Positions 31,523 to 42,875 of a stretch of 64,000 nt of DNA are shown in pieces. Position numbers and translations under genes: made by a program. The stretch spans positions 50,099,164-50,163,163 of the forward strand of contig JAAALK010000289.1 of assembly GCA_019279435.1 (NCBI GenBank), given 5' to 3'. Position 1 is the first letter of the stretch. Each line of letters starts with the position of its first letter. Under the pieces are notes generated by a model. The model had not been told where the DNA came from. It saw only the letters and a program-made list of their open reading frames with translations, and ran no database searches. This stretch comes from Zizania palustris. Lineage: Eukaryota; Streptophyta; Magnoliopsida; Poales; Poaceae.

Positions 31523-33529
31523 TGAGAAACAAAGGGTTGGTTTCGGTGTTTGTGATGAGTGATTGACAGGCTTTTTTACCCTCTGTTCGAAGGGTACCTC
31601 CGAAGGGGGTTCGGAGGTTGGACCTCCAAAGGTGTTCGGAGGAGGGTACCTCCGGAGGGATTTCGGAGGTGGTTTCACCGAAGGGTGTTCGATGTTTGGT
31701 TGCTACAGCTGTTGCAGCGGAGTGTGCTCGTCGGAGGGGTCCGACAGTACACGATGACTGGGTTCGTACCGAAGGGTTCGGTACTTTGGGCGGTACACCG
31801 GAGTGTGTACCGGAGGTTGCTAACCCGGAGAGGTCTCCGGAGTACTGGATACACTTGTCTGCTTGTCTGTGGTGCGCAGGGTCTTCGGAGGTGACGGACG
31901 AACGTAGCAGGTGAACCTGGGTCAAACGGGAGGCTTGATGCCAGGGGAGCGGGGAGCTCCGTCACGGTGGCTACGAAGGTGGTCCGGGTCGGTCCTCGGG
32001 TCGAGGCGTGCCAGGTGAAGGCAGAGAGTGCGGAGCATGGCTCTGGGTGAAGGTACTCCGAGACAAAGTCCTCAGAGGTGAGGCACTTCGAAGGTACTCC
32101 GAATGGAGTGACTTCGGAGTTGGTTGGAACAAGTCCTCTGCGGAGGGAAGGGTTCGAAGTGTGCTCCGGAGGGAGACACTCGAAGTTGCCCGACGAAGGT
32201 TTCAGAAGTCGAGGTGCATCGAAGGCATGGTCCGGGTGAGGCTCGTCGAGGAGTGTGCTCGGGGAGAGACACTGCGACGAAGTGCTCATGGAATGCTTCA
32301 TGCGGAGGCCTTGGACGAAGGAGGGACTTCGAAGGGTGGTACTCCGAAGGTGGGGCTTCGGAGTGAGGATGACTTGAGGTGCTTCGGCCTGCATGGCTTC
32401 GGTACACGGACTGACGGAGTTCGAGCTGGGTGTAGCTGCGAAGCCGTGGTGGTCCACTCCGGAGGTGTTGGTGCGAAGGCCCAAGGGCTTTGACGGCTTC
32501 GGCTCAAAACCGTCAGTGTATCGGAGACTGACTTCGGTGAAGCGAAGGCCATCTGGCTTCAGGCTTCTCACCGAAGCTACCGCACCCTCGCGTGCGAAGG
32601 GAGGATTCCAGAAGGTCAAAGACTGCAAAGGCTGACACTGTCTGTTCTGTAAAAGGCTGACACTGTCCCCTTTGCAAAGCTGACAGAGAAGCCTCCAGAA
32701 TAAAGGTGGACTACCTTTTGTACCCCTTAGTTCTGTAGAGTCAAAATCAATGTAAACCCTAGGGGTAGTGTAGTCATTTCCTTTGGGTGAACTGTGGGCT
32801 ATAAATATGGGGGCTCGGTAGGTAACATTTAACACTTTGAGCATTTACTGTTGAGCTCCTGTAGACACATACCTCGTTGTATTCATCCAGAGTTCAATTC
32901 ATTTTGTGTTCCTTGTTCAAGCGGCGAAGCCCTGCTTCTTTGTGCTTTTTGCTTGAGCTCGCGTTACATACCTCGCCGGTTGTAGTGCACCGAAGCCTGT
33001 TGAGGCGAAGGTTGTTTTGTGCGAAGTGTGTTTTGTCAGTGTGCGTTCGCTCTGTGTAACAGGAGGCGAGACCTCGCTGCTTACTAGCGTAGCCCTGACC
33101 GAGGCCCGTTTTGCTTCTTGTGTCGAAGCCCTTAGTATAGTCCGGTTGTGTGCGTGTAGACCTTCGTGTACGAAGCCCAGCACCAGTTGCTGCTGCCAAG
33201 TACTTGGTCGAAGTCCTCAGAAGGGTGTCCACTCTTGCGAAGGGTGAAGTGCGAAGCCTGCTCGTAGCACCCTGTGTGCGGAGCCTGCACTGACTTAGCA
33301 GAGTATATTTTCGAGGGTTGTAAGTGGAGCGAAGTCTTCTTGGCTTCGAACTTTTGCTCCTCCGAAGCCTGTGTTCGAAGGTGTCGAAGTACCTCCGAAT
33401 CAGACCTTCGAAGGTAGTGTTCGAAGCCTGTTCCGCAGAAGACAGAACTGAAACCGAAGGCTAGTTTTTAGCCCGAAATCTTAAAAGCTCCCATTCACCC
33501 CCCCTCTGGTCGCCGTTTCCGGTCCAACA
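31523..33529 (+). repeat. 5' LTR of element 2
   Basis: TGAGAAACA...GGTCCAACA, with the TATAAATA box at 32800-32807. CGAAG-rich, with the U3 hairpin array near 31600-31690. Confidence 0.95.
32800..32807 (+). promoter_or_regulatory. TATA box of element 2 5' LTR
   Basis: TATAAATA in the same GGGC..TGGGGG context as in element 1; the 3' LTR copy is at 41695-41702. Confidence 0.75.
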
Positions 33530-33531
33530 AT

Positions 33532-33543
33532 TGGTATCAGAGC
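33532..33543 (+). other. Primer binding site (tRNA-iMet) of element 2
   Basis: TGGTATCAGAGC, 2 bases after the LTR. Confidence 0.9.
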
Positions 33544-33593
33544 AGGTTAAGATCACCACTTGACCTTAACCGGTTTTGTGATCTGTTGGTGAC

Positions 33594-36053
33594 ATGGATA
33601 GAGGCAGTAAAATTCCTCTGTTCGATGGGACAAATTTCGCATACTGGAAGGTGCGCATGGAGGCTTACTTGTTAAGCCAAGGAAATGCAATTTGGGAGAT
33701 TGTGGACTCACAATACTCCATCCCTGAGACTCGCACCTCTCAGACTGAGAAGGATCAGTATAATGCCAATTCCAAGGCAAGAAACATATTGTTCATCGGT
33801 TTGAGTAGAAGTGAGTTCGATAGGGTGCAGCACCTTAGGACTGCTAGGGAGATTTGGACAACGCTCACTGTCTTTCATGAGGGCTCTACTCAGATCAAGG
33901 CCAGGCGCCAAAGCACCTACAATCAACAGTATCAGCTGTTTGTGCAGGCACCTGGTGAATCTATAGATGCCATGTTTTCTCGCTTTGACGCGATAGTGAG
34001 TAACTTGCGATCCAACGGGACGCTTGCTTACAGTGATCATGATAGGGCTATCAAGCTTCTCTATGCTCTTGACCGTAGCATATGGGAAGTAAAGATATCC
34101 AGCATTGAGGAGTCCACAGGTTATGACACTTTGACCTGTGATGAACTCTTTAGCAAGCTGAAGTCCACAGAGATTGCTAAGGCATCTCTTGCTGTGCACA
34201 AAAGCTCTTTGCCACAGCCATTGGCATTGGTTTCTAGCACTAGCCGTGGCACCACTGCAGAACCAAGCACATCTGGCACTTGTGTTTTTGCAGATGGTTT
34301 TGCTTTGTCCTCTCTGGTCTCCGTCACAAAGGAGCAGGTGGACACTCTAGCTGATGATGAGCTTGCTCTCATTGCCCGGAGGTTCACCCGCTTTCATCAT
34401 GAGAGACGGGATCAGAGGAGAAGTGGTTTTGGTGGTTGTTTTGAATGCGGTGACACTTCTCACATCAAGGCTAATTGCCCTAAGCTCAAAAAGAGAGATG
34501 AGAGTGAGCGCCCCAAATACCACAAGGAGAGGAAACCCTTTGTGAAGGGCAAGCGCGGCAAGATGGCTAAGAAAGTAGCCAAGGCCGCTTCCAGAGCCTT
34601 TGTTGCTGCTCTCAGCGACATCGACACGTCCTCAACTGAGGAGTCGAGCTCTGAGGAGGAGGAGTCCCCAAGGAAGGAGGACAAGAAGGACAAGAAGGGA
34701 CGAGACTTCACCGGCCTTTGCTTCATGGCCGACAGCGATCACAGCGGCGATGAGCTTGACTCATCTGAGGTAAACCTATCATCTGATCAGCTACTAATTA
34801 AATTAGATGAGCTGAATGAAGTAGTGCTTGGTCAGGATAGATTACTTGTGCAAGCCGCTAGAGAAAGAAAAGACCTTAGACTTAGGCTAGAAAATGTGTC
34901 TACTGAATATGCCATGCTTAAGTCTAAGTTTAATGATGCTGAATGTGAATCTTGTTCTGTTGTCATGAGTGAGCTTGCTCAGTTGCGTTCTGTTCATGCT
35001 CAAACTCTTTCTGAGCTTGAGACTGCACAAAAGCAGCTTTTGGAGGTGGATTCTAGACCTCATGATATTATTGATTGCATGAACTGCTCTTTATTACGCG
35101 ATAGCATTAATTTACGTGATAAGCATGTTCATGATTTGGAGGCTAGATTGGAGAGGGCCGGTAGTTCTAAGGATGTGCAACCTGTGTGTGACACTTGCAT
35201 CACCCTTAAGGACCAGCTAGGCACTGCTAGAGAGCGAGCTGAGAACCTCATGTCAGAAAATGAATACCTCCTTTCCGTGGTTAATAAATGCACTGAGGGA
35301 AAGGGTAGGATGGATTTGCTCTTGGCCAAGACCAAGATGTGTGCTGACAGAGCAGGGGTAGCTCTAGGTTTGGGTTTTGAGAGGATACCTTCAGTTAGTG
35401 AAAACAAAACTGTTTTTACCTCTCCCACCACCCTAGAGAAAGAGAGAGCTCTGTTAGACACCCCATTAGCCAAAAAGCCTACCCATCCTCCAAAGAAAAC
35501 CACTCCTCCTGCCAAGAAAAATCCTCCCAAGAAAACCACTCAGAGAAAACCCAAGGAGCATATGAGAGTTGCTCCTATGACCCATGAGGGTGCCCCCAGG
35601 AGAGTTTTTCACTGTTCCTACTGTCAGCGGGCGGGTCATTTGGTTGGGTTCTGTTTTCGTCGCATCAAGGATGAGCGACGCTCTCAGGCGATGAGTTACC
35701 AGGACATGCATTACCCATCTTTAGGTATGCATGAGTCTGAGTTTTACTATCGTCCTGCTTTTGAGACTCCTTGTGCTTCTCGGAGAGGTTTTGCTCCTCG
35801 AGGTGTTCACCATGTTCCATATGGTGGTAGACCTCGGGCGAGTAGCTTTGTACCTCGACAGAGTAGGAGTCCTCGACATGTTGTTCGTTCACAGCATGTA
35901 GGTAGACCTCGCACTTTGCATCATTCTGATTATTATGTGCGTAGACCGTCTGCTTTTACTGTGCCTACTACTCGTGTCACTCAGTGCTGGATGCCTCGTC
36001 ATTATTTCACTCACCCCAGCACTGAGCGATCGAGACATTCTTATCATGTGTAG
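33594..36053 (+). CDS. Copia Gag, full length (819 aa)
   Basis: This is the uninterrupted counterpart of the broken Gag in element 1. Domains: N-terminal Copia capsid domain (~10-200); first zinc knuckle CFECGDTSHIKANC ~283; acidic SSTEESSSEEEESP block ~345-360; long charged coiled-coil-like region ~390-600; Pro/Lys-rich linker (TTPPAKKNPPKKTT) ~640; second zinc knuckle CSYCQRAGHLVGFC ~672; Arg/Ser/His-rich tail. It ends at the conserved UAG 36051-36053, in the same frame as Pol. It forms the cytoplasmic particle and packages element RNA; two widely separated knuckles are unusual for a Copia Gag (inference). Confidence 0.92.
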   Translation: MDRGSKIPLFDGTNFAYWKVRMEAYLLSQGNAIWEIVDSQYSIPETRTSQTEKDQYNANSKARNILFIGLSRSEFDRVQHLRTAREIWTTLTVFHEGSTQIKARRQSTYNQQYQLFVQAPGESIDAMFSRFDAIVSNLRSNGTLAYSDHDRAIKLLYALDRSIWEVKISSIEESTGYDTLTCDELFSKLKSTEIAKASLAVHKSSLPQPLALVSSTSRGTTAEPSTSGTCVFADGFALSSLVSVTKEQVDTLADDELALIARRFTRFHHERRDQRRSGFGGCFECGDTSHIKANCPKLKKRDESERPKYHKERKPFVKGKRGKMAKKVAKAASRAFVAALSDIDTSSTEESSSEEEESPRKEDKKDKKGRDFTGLCFMADSDHSGDELDSSEVNLSSDQLLIKLDELNEVVLGQDRLLVQAARERKDLRLRLENVSTEYAMLKSKFNDAECESCSVVMSELAQLRSVHAQTLSELETAQKQLLEVDSRPHDIIDCMNCSLLRDSINLRDKHVHDLEARLERAGSSKDVQPVCDTCITLKDQLGTARERAENLMSENEYLLSVVNKCTEGKGRMDLLLAKTKMCADRAGVALGLGFERIPSVSENKTVFTSPTTLEKERALLDTPLAKKPTHPPKKTTPPAKKNPPKKTTQRKPKEHMRVAPMTHEGAPRRVFHCSYCQRAGHLVGFCFRRIKDERRSQAMSYQDMHYPSLGMHESEFYYRPAFETPCASRRGFAPRGVHHVPYGGRPRASSFVPRQSRSPRHVVRSQHVGRPRTLHHSDYYVRRPSAFTVPTTRVTQCWMPRHYFTHPSTERSRHSYHV
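36051..36053 (+). promoter_or_regulatory. In-frame UAG between Gag and Pol in element 2
   Basis: Same GTG-TAG-GCG-ACA context as in element 1. The downstream frame is open and starts without an ATG before the protease. Confidence 0.7.
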
Positions 36054-38930
36054 GCGACAGATCGAGGCTTGGAGGGCACGTGGATCATGGACTCCGGTTG
36101 TTCGCGCCACATGACCGGAGATGCAGCATGGTTCTCCAGCCTCACCACAACCAAGCAAAGGGAACATATCACCTTCGGAAACAATCGAAGGAGTAGAGTG
36201 AAAGGTAAAGGTGTGGTAAGAATTAATTCGAACTTCACTCTCAAAGATGTTGCTTTGGTTGAGAACCTGGGATACAATTTGCTGTCTGTATCTCAGTTGC
36301 TTGATGAGGGCTTCGAAGTGCGATTCCATCGTGATACTTCGCAAGTGCTCAATTCTGATGGCGTTGTGGTGTGTAAGATTTTTAGAGTTGGGAGAGTTTT
36401 TGGAGCTGATTTTTCAGAGTCGTCTGGTTCTTCTCATTGTCTTGTTGCACATTCGACTTCTGAGCTTTGGAAGTGGCATAGGAGACTAGGGCATATGAGC
36501 TTTGAGTTGCTCGCTCGTCTGAGCGCCCTAGGCCTGATCCGAGGATTGCCCAAGCTCAAGTTTGAGAAGAATTTAGTTTGCGCTCCTTGTCGACATGGAA
36601 AAATGATTGCTGCTTCGCATTCGCCAGTCACCACAGTGATGACTGAACAACCCGGAGAACTTCTCCATATGGACACTGTAGGTCCTTCTCGGGTTAGTTC
36701 TTTAGGCGGCAAGTGGTATGTTCTAGTAATTGTCGACGATTTCTCTCGCTACTCTTGGGTCTTCTTTCTTGCCAGCAAGGATGAAGTGTTTTCACACTTT
36801 CGGAGCTTGGCTTTGAGACTTTTTACTGAACTCCCTGGTGCATTAAAATTCATTCGAAGCGATAATGGCACCGAGTTCAAAAACAATCTCTTTGTTGACT
36901 TTTGCATGGAGCATGGCATAGAACATCAATTCTCTGCTCCGCGGGTTCCTCAACAGAACGGTGTCGTTGAGAGGAAGAACCGCACTTTGGTTGAGATGGC
37001 TAGGACGATGCTTGATGAGCATAGGACTCCTAGAAAATTCTGGGCTGAGGCCATGAACACTGCTTGCTACATCTCAAACCGAATTTTCTTGCGCTCAATT
37101 TTAAACTTGACATCTTATGAGCTACGTTTTGGGAGACAGCCCAAGGTTACTCATCTTCGAGTTTTTGGCTGTCGCTGCTTCATCCTAAAACGTGGAAATT
37201 TGGATAAATTTGAGTCGCGATCTTCTGACGGGATCTTTTTGGGTTACACTACTCATGGTCATTCGTATCGTGTTTATAATTTGGAAACTAACACTGTCAT
37301 CGAGTCATGTGATGTGACTTTTGATGAATCAACCCCCTCTGTTAGTTCTGCTTTTGAACAGGCAAGCGAACACGACATGGAACAGACCTTATTCGAAGAA
37401 GAAGATCTCGGAGAATTCGAGGATGATCCCCTACTACCCTCGACATCGACCCCCGAAGCTGACCCTGCTTCAACTACTTCGGCACGAGGTCCCGAAGCAA
37501 CTACCTCGACATCGGTCATCTTGGACCACTCCAACGCACAAGTTGAGGGGGAGACTGCATCCCGCCGCGAGGCTCCACATCATGTTCAAAGGATGCACCC
37601 TCCCGAGCAGATCATTGGTGAGCTTGATCAAAGGGTAACACATTCTCATGCTCATTTCACTAATGCTGCTTTTGTTGCTTCTTTCGAGCCCTTAGATATT
37701 AGTCATGCACTTTCTGATTCTAGTTGGATCAATGCCATGCATGAGGAACTTGAAAATTTTGAGAGAAACCAAGTCTGGACTTTAGTTGATCCTCCACCAA
37801 ATGTTCATTTCATTGGAACAAAATGGATTTTTAAAAACAAACAAGGGGAGGATGGGACTATAGTTAGGAACAAGGCTAGACTTGTAGCTCAGGGCTTTTC
37901 TCAACTAGAAGGGATTGATTTTACTGAAACTTTTGCACCTGTTGCTCGCCTTGAGGCCATTAGGATTTTGCTTGCCTTTGCGACATCCCGGGGATTCAAA
38001 CTCTATCAAATGGATGTCAAAAGTGCTTTTCTTAATGGCTTCATAGGTGAAGATGTTTATGTAAAACAACCCCCTGGTTTTGAAAACCCCAAGTACCCAC
38101 ATAAAGTCCTTAAACTTCATAAGGCTCTTTATGGACTCAAGCAGGCCCCTCGGGCTTGGTATGATAGACTTAAGTCTTTTCTGCTTGAGCGAGGGTACTT
38201 GATGGGATCTGTTGATAAAACACTGTTTACTCTCAAGCATGGCAAAGATTTCCTCCTGGTGCAGATTTATGTGGATGATATCATCTTTGGTGGCTCTTCT
38301 CATGCTTTGGTTGCCAAGTTTGCAAATACCATGAGCAGGGAATTTGAAATGTCAATGATGGGTGAACTCACCTTTTTCCTTGGTTTGCAAATCAAGCAAA
38401 GAAAACAAGGTACTTTCGTCCACCAGACGAAGTACACCAAGGACCTGCTCAAGAAGTTTGACATGTCCGATGCGAAGCCCCTCGCCACTCCAATGGCTAC
38501 ATCTGTAGCATTGGACCCTGACGAAGATGGAGAAGCCGTAGATCAGAAGGAGTTCCGGAGCATGATCGGCTCCCTCCTCTACTTGACTGTCACGAGGCCG
38601 GACATACACTTCGCTGTGTGTCTGTGCGCTCGTTTTCAGGCTTCACCACGAGCTTCGCACCGCCAAGCGGTTAAGCGCATCTTAAGGTATCTCAAACACA
38701 CCCTTGAATTTGGCATATGGTATTCAGCATCTTCATCTTTATGTCTTCGAGGTTATTCCGATGCGGATTTTGCTGGGTGTAGAATTGATAGGAAAAGTAC
38801 CTCTGGTACTTGTCATTTTCTGGGTACTTCACTGGTTTGCTGGTCTTCCCGCAAACAGTCTAGTGTTGCACAATCGACGGCTGAGGCCGAATATGTTGCT
38901 GCAGCTAGCTGTTGCTCTCAGATTTTGTAG
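36054..38930 (+). CDS. Copia Pol, truncated in RNase H by a nonsense codon
   Basis: Protease (DSGCSRHMTGD), integrase (HMDTVGP, SDNGTEF, VERKNRT) and RT (QMDVKSAFLNG, YVDD) are intact and nearly identical to element 1. The Trp codon TGG that follows CCSQIL in element 1 is TAG here (38928-38930), so the last 96 codons, including the DNTSAIC and DIFTKPL motifs, are cut off. Loss of the RNase H end should abolish or weaken replication by this copy on its own; Gag and all upstream enzymes remain readable. Confidence 0.88.
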   Translation, partial: ATDRGLEGTWIMDSGCSRHMTGDAAWFSSLTTTKQREHITFGNNRRSRVKGKGVVRINSNFTLKDVALVENLGYNLLSVSQLLDEGFEVRFHRDTSQVLNSDGVVVCKIFRVGRVFGADFSESSGSSHCLVAHSTSELWKWHRRLGHMSFELLARLSALGLIRGLPKLKFEKNLVCAPCRHGKMIAASHSPVTTVMTEQPGELLHMDTVGPSRVSSLGGKWYVLVIVDDFSRYSWVFFLASKDEVFSHFRSLALRLFTELPGALKFIRSDNGTEFKNNLFVDFCMEHGIEHQFSAPRVPQQNGVVERKNRTLVEMARTMLDEHRTPRKFWAEAMNTACYISNRIFLRSILNLTSYELRFGRQPKVTHLRVFGCRCFILKRGNLDKFESRSSDGIFLGYTTHGHSYRVYNLETNTVIESCDVTFDESTPSVSSAFEQASEHDMEQTLFEEEDLGEFEDDPLLPSTSTPEADPASTTSARGPEATTSTSVILDHSNAQVEGETASRREAPHHVQRMHPPEQIIGELDQRVTHSHAHFTNAAFVASFEPLDISHALSDSSWINAMHEELENFERNQVWTLVDPPPNVHFIGTKWIFKNKQGEDGTIVRNKARLVAQGFSQLEGIDFTETFAPVARLEAIRILLAFATSRGFKLYQMDVKSAFLNGFIGEDVYVKQPPGFENPKYPHKVLKLHKALYGLKQAPRAWYDRLKSFLLERGYLMGSVDKTLFTLKHGKDFLLVQIYVDDIIFGGSSHALVAKFANTMSREFEMSMMGELTFFLGLQIKQRKQGTFVHQTKYTKDLLKKFDMSDAKPLATPMATSVALDPDEDGEAVDQKEFRSMIGSLLYLTVTRPDIHFAVCLCARFQASPRASHRQAVKRILRYLKHTLEFGIWYSASSSLCLRGYSDADFAGCRIDRKSTSGTCHFLGTSLVCWSSRKQSSVAQSTAEAEYVAAASCCSQIL

Positions 38931-39221
38931 ATGGTTTCCACTTTGCGGGATTTCGGGTTAGATTATAGGAGTGTTCCACTTTTCTGTGATAACACTAGTG
39001 CTATTTGTATTGCAAACAACCCGGTTCAGCACTCCAGAACCAAACACATTGATGTACGGTATCATTTTCTCAGAGATCACAATAGGAAAGGTGATATTGA
39101 ACTTCAATATGTTGATACCCAACACCAGCTTGCCGACATTTTTACAAAACCCCTCGATGCTTCTCGTTTTGCTTACTTGCGTGGGGAACTTGGCATCTGT
39201 CACCCTTACGGCATTTTGTGA
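38931..39221 (+). pseudogene. RNase H C-terminal remnant of element 2 Pol
   Basis: It continues in the same frame after the TAG and ends CHPYGIL-stop exactly as in element 1. It shows the nonsense change is the only lesion I see in Pol. Confidence 0.85.
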
Positions 39222-40417
39222 GGGGGAGCTGTTTTAGATGATTGTGCTTTTGCTAATTGTGCTGAAATTGCATTTACATCTTTTGCACTTATATGCCTGC
39301 TTTTAACTCATGACATCGTGTCAGCTCAACTCTTTTTAATTTATCTGAAACATTCATATGCATGATGTTTTATTTTCAAAATCAAATCGTGCTCACTGCT
39401 TAGTCTTGAATCTAGCATGTTTAGGCAGGACTGCTTTAGCTATTTTTTATCTGCTTGATAGCAAGACACATTTCTTTGGATGCTAAAAATTGCAACTTGA
39501 AAAATTGTTCTCAATTTTCATGGATATTCATAAAGTACCAAACAATTGGTTTACTTAATTAAAATCAAAAATTCCATGATTTACATGCTTTAAGTTAAAA
39601 GATCTAGGTGGATTTGTTTGTTGCACTACCCTATTCTAGACTGCTTACCATTGCACATTGGTCTGAACTGGAATAGCGTAGTGTATGCCAAAATCTATGT
39701 CTTAAGCTTCTTATGGCTTTCATGCCTAGGCTTGACCGGATTGGAAAGTATAAGGTCGACAAACAAATAACCCCTGGCACTCAGAAAAGAACAACAAAAT
39801 TCATTGATTATCAAGTTTGCCTTTCAAGCTCCATTTGAACTGGACTTGTATGTCTAGAGTAGAAAATGACTAGCTTTGCGCAGTCCTTGCTCTTACTTGT
39901 CTAGTTTCCTTGACTAAGTGGTGATGCTTTTATTTCAAAAATGATAATATCACATGCTTCATCATGCTTTTAGAGAATATTAATTTGAGCTGAGCCCATG
40001 ATCATTGGTGTTCTAGTTGGCATATTTTTGCTTCATATGTCTTTGCAATTCTGCTCATTTCGAAGCTTTGCATCTTTTACACGCTCCTTGATGCTTGCAT
40101 TGCCAAAGGGGGAGAAATTCCTCAAAAGGGGGAGACTTGCTTCGTTCTCTGCCACAAGGGGTATAATTTCCAAAGGGGGAGAACATTTGACATAAAGGGG
40201 GAGAAGATTCTTTGCTGCCAAAAGAAAAAACTTAACTCAGGGGGAGTTTTTATTGCCGAAGGGGCTTTTACTCTTTTGAGAAAGGGGGAGGAAAATTCTT
40301 TTATCAAGTGACATGATTTGGCTCTTTTGTGAGTTTTTATGGTCACTTGTGTGCTGAAAATTTTTACATTTTCTTGAACTTGGATTTGGTTGTCAATGCA
40401 CTCATCAAGGGGGAGAT
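39222..40417 (+). other. 3' non-coding region and PPT of element 2
   Basis: Collinear with 6731-7907. Purine tracts (AAAGGGGGAGA and variants) recur near 40106, 40126, 40171, 40195, 40239 and 40285; the functional PPT AAGGGGGAGA (40407-40416) abuts the 3' LTR. Confidence 0.8.
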
Positions 40418-42424
40418 TGAGAAACCAAGGGTTGGTTTCGGTGTTTGTGATGAGTGATTGACATGCTTTTTTACCCTCTGTTCGAAGGGTACCTCCGAAG
40501 GGGGTTCGGAGGATGGACCTCCGAAGGTGTTCGGAGGAGGGTACCTCCGGAGGGATTTCGGAGGTGGTTTCACCGAAGGGTGTTCGGTGTTTGGTTGCTA
40601 CAGCTGTTGCAGCGGAGTGTGCTCGTCGGAGGGGTCCGACAGTACACGATGACTGGGTTCGTACCGAAGGGTTCGGTACTTTGGGCGGTACACCGGAGTG
40701 TGTACCGGAGGTTGCTAACCCGGAGAGGTCTCCGGAGTACTGGATACACTTGTCTGCTTGTCTGTGGTGCGCAGGGTCTTCGGAGGCGACGGACGAACGT
40801 AGCAGGTGAACCTGGGTCAAACGGGAGGCTTGATGCCAGGGGAGCGGGGAGCTCCGTCACGGTGGCTACGAAGGTGGTCCGGGTCGGTCCTCGGGTCGAG
40901 GCGTGCCAGGTGAAGGCAGAGAGTGCGGAGCATGGCTCCGGGTGAAGGTACTCCGAGACAAAGTCCTCGGAGGTGAGGCACTTCGAAGGTACTCCGAATG
41001 GAGTGACTTCGGAGTTGGTTGGAACAAGTCCTCTGCGGAGGGAAGGGTTCGAAGTGTGCTCCGGAGGGAGACACTCGAAGTTGCCCGACGAAGGTCTCAG
41101 AAGTCGAGGTGCATCGAAGGCATGGTCCGGGTGAGGCTCGTCGAGGAGTGTGCTCGGGGAGAGACACTGCGACGAAGTGCTCATGGAATGCTTCATGCGG
41201 AGGCCTTGGACGAAGGAGGGACTTCGAAGGGTGGTACTCCGAAGGTGGGGCTTCGGAGTGAGGATGACTTGAGGTGCTTCGGCCTGCATGGCTTCGGTAC
41301 ACGGACTGACGGAGTTCGAGCTGGGTGTAGCTGCGAAGCCGTGGTGGTCCACTCTGGAGGTGTTGGTGCGAAGGCCCAAGGGCTTTGACGGCTTCGGCTC
41401 AAAACCGTCAGTGTATCGGAGACTGACTTCGGTGAAGCGAAGGCCATCTGGCTTCAGGCTTCTCACCGAAGCTACCGCACCCTCGCGTGCGAAGGGAGGA
41501 TTCCAGAAGGTCAAAGACTGCAAAGGCTGACACTGTCTGTTCTGTAAAAGGCTGACACTGTCCCCTCTGCAAAGCTGACAGAGAAGCCTCCAGAATAAAG
41601 GTGGACTACCTTTTGTACCCCTTAGTTCTGTAGAGTCAAAATCAATGTAAACCCTAGGGGTAGTGTAGTCATTTCCTTTGGGTGAACTGTGGGCTATAAA
41701 TATGGGGGCTCGGTAGGTAACATTTAACACTTTGAGCATTTACTGTTGAGCTCCTGTAGACACATACCTCGCTGTATTCATCCAGAGTTCAATTCATTTT
41801 GTGTTCCTTGTTCAAGCGGCGAAGCCCTGCTTCTTTGTGCTTTTTGCTTGAGCTCGCGTTACATACCTCGCCGGTTGTAGTGCACCGAAGCCTGTTGAGG
41901 CGAAGGTTGTTTTTGTGCGAAGTGTGTTTTGTCAGTGTGCGTTCGCTCTGTGTAACAGGAGGCGAGACCTCGCTGCTTACTAGCGTAGCCCTGACCGAGG
42001 CCCGTTTTGCTTCTTGTGTCGAAGCCCTTAGTATAGTCCGGTTGTGTGCGTGTAGACCTTCGTGTACGAAGCCCAGCACCAGTTGCTGCTGCCAAGTACT
42101 TGGTCGAAGTCCTCAGAAGGGTGTCCACTCTTGCGAAGGGTGAAGTGCGAAGCCTGCTCGTAGCACCCTGTGTGCGGAGCCTGCACTGACTTAGCAGAGT
42201 AGATTTTCGAGGGTTGTAAGTGGAGCGAAGTCTTCTTGGCTTCGAACTTTTGCTCCTCCGAAGCCTGTGTTCGAAGGTGTCGAAGTACCTCTGAATCAGA
42301 CCTTCGAAGGTAGTGTTCGAAGCCTGTTCCGCAGAAGACAGAACTGAAACCGAAGGCTAGTTTTTAGCCCGAAATCTTAAAAGCTCCCATTCACCCCCCT
42401 CTGGTCGCCGTTTCCGGTCCAACA
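40418..42424 (+). repeat. 3' LTR of element 2
   Basis: 2007 bp, same length as the 5' LTR, followed by TTTAT. Confidence 0.95.
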
Positions 42425-42429
42425 TTTAT

Positions 42430-42875
42430 AATTGTCATAAAACCAAAACTACAATGTAATATTTAAAATTCAGTTTTTAGTTCGAATTTAGCAGTTTATT
42501 TATAAAAGTAGAAACAAGCATATTAGCCATGTTCACGATCATTGTTCATTTTTAGTGAAAGAATATATATATATATATATCAAAAATCCTTTTTTAAGAG
42601 CACGGATGAGAAGAGATGCTCAAACTTGACATTGTGTGAAAGGGATCTGAGTAAGCGCTGGATCTCGTCAGAACTCTGATGTTGAACGTGCTCCATCGAG
42701 AATAATACTGGAAAGGTGATCTTATAAGAAGTTCTCGTATCACATCTCGATATATGACTTTCGATCAAAACCAAATCTATTTGATATTCTTAAAAAACAA
42801 AAAAAATATAACTTTCAAACAAAACATGGTCACGTGATATTTTTCAAAGAAAAAATACTTAACACTAGGGCTTAG
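42430..42875. other. AT-rich intergenic DNA with a TA microsatellite
   Basis: Pure AT dinucleotide run near 42565-42580; nothing else recognised. Confidence 0.5.

Larger units (their letters stand above)
31523..42424 (+). mobile_element. Copia LTR retrotransposon, element 2 (complete, 10.9 kb), same family as element 1
   Basis: Two 2007-bp LTRs (31523-33529, 40418-42424) are flanked by the perfect 5-bp duplication TTTAT (31518-31522, 42425-42429). PBS, Gag, UAG, Pol, PPT-rich 3' region and PPT are all present. By eye I count about 14 substitutions and 2 one-base indels between the LTRs (~0.7%), mostly transitions. At the grass LTR rate of 1.3e-8 per site per year this is roughly 0.3 million years (estimate). 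Confidence 0.96.

Noticed and set aside
31675..32844. 389-codon antisense ORF across the element 2 LTR, repeated at 40570-41739
   Set aside because: It lies in CGAAG-rich LTR sequence with skewed composition, has no recognisable domain, and is broken in the element 1 LTR. It is most likely a by-product of repeat composition.
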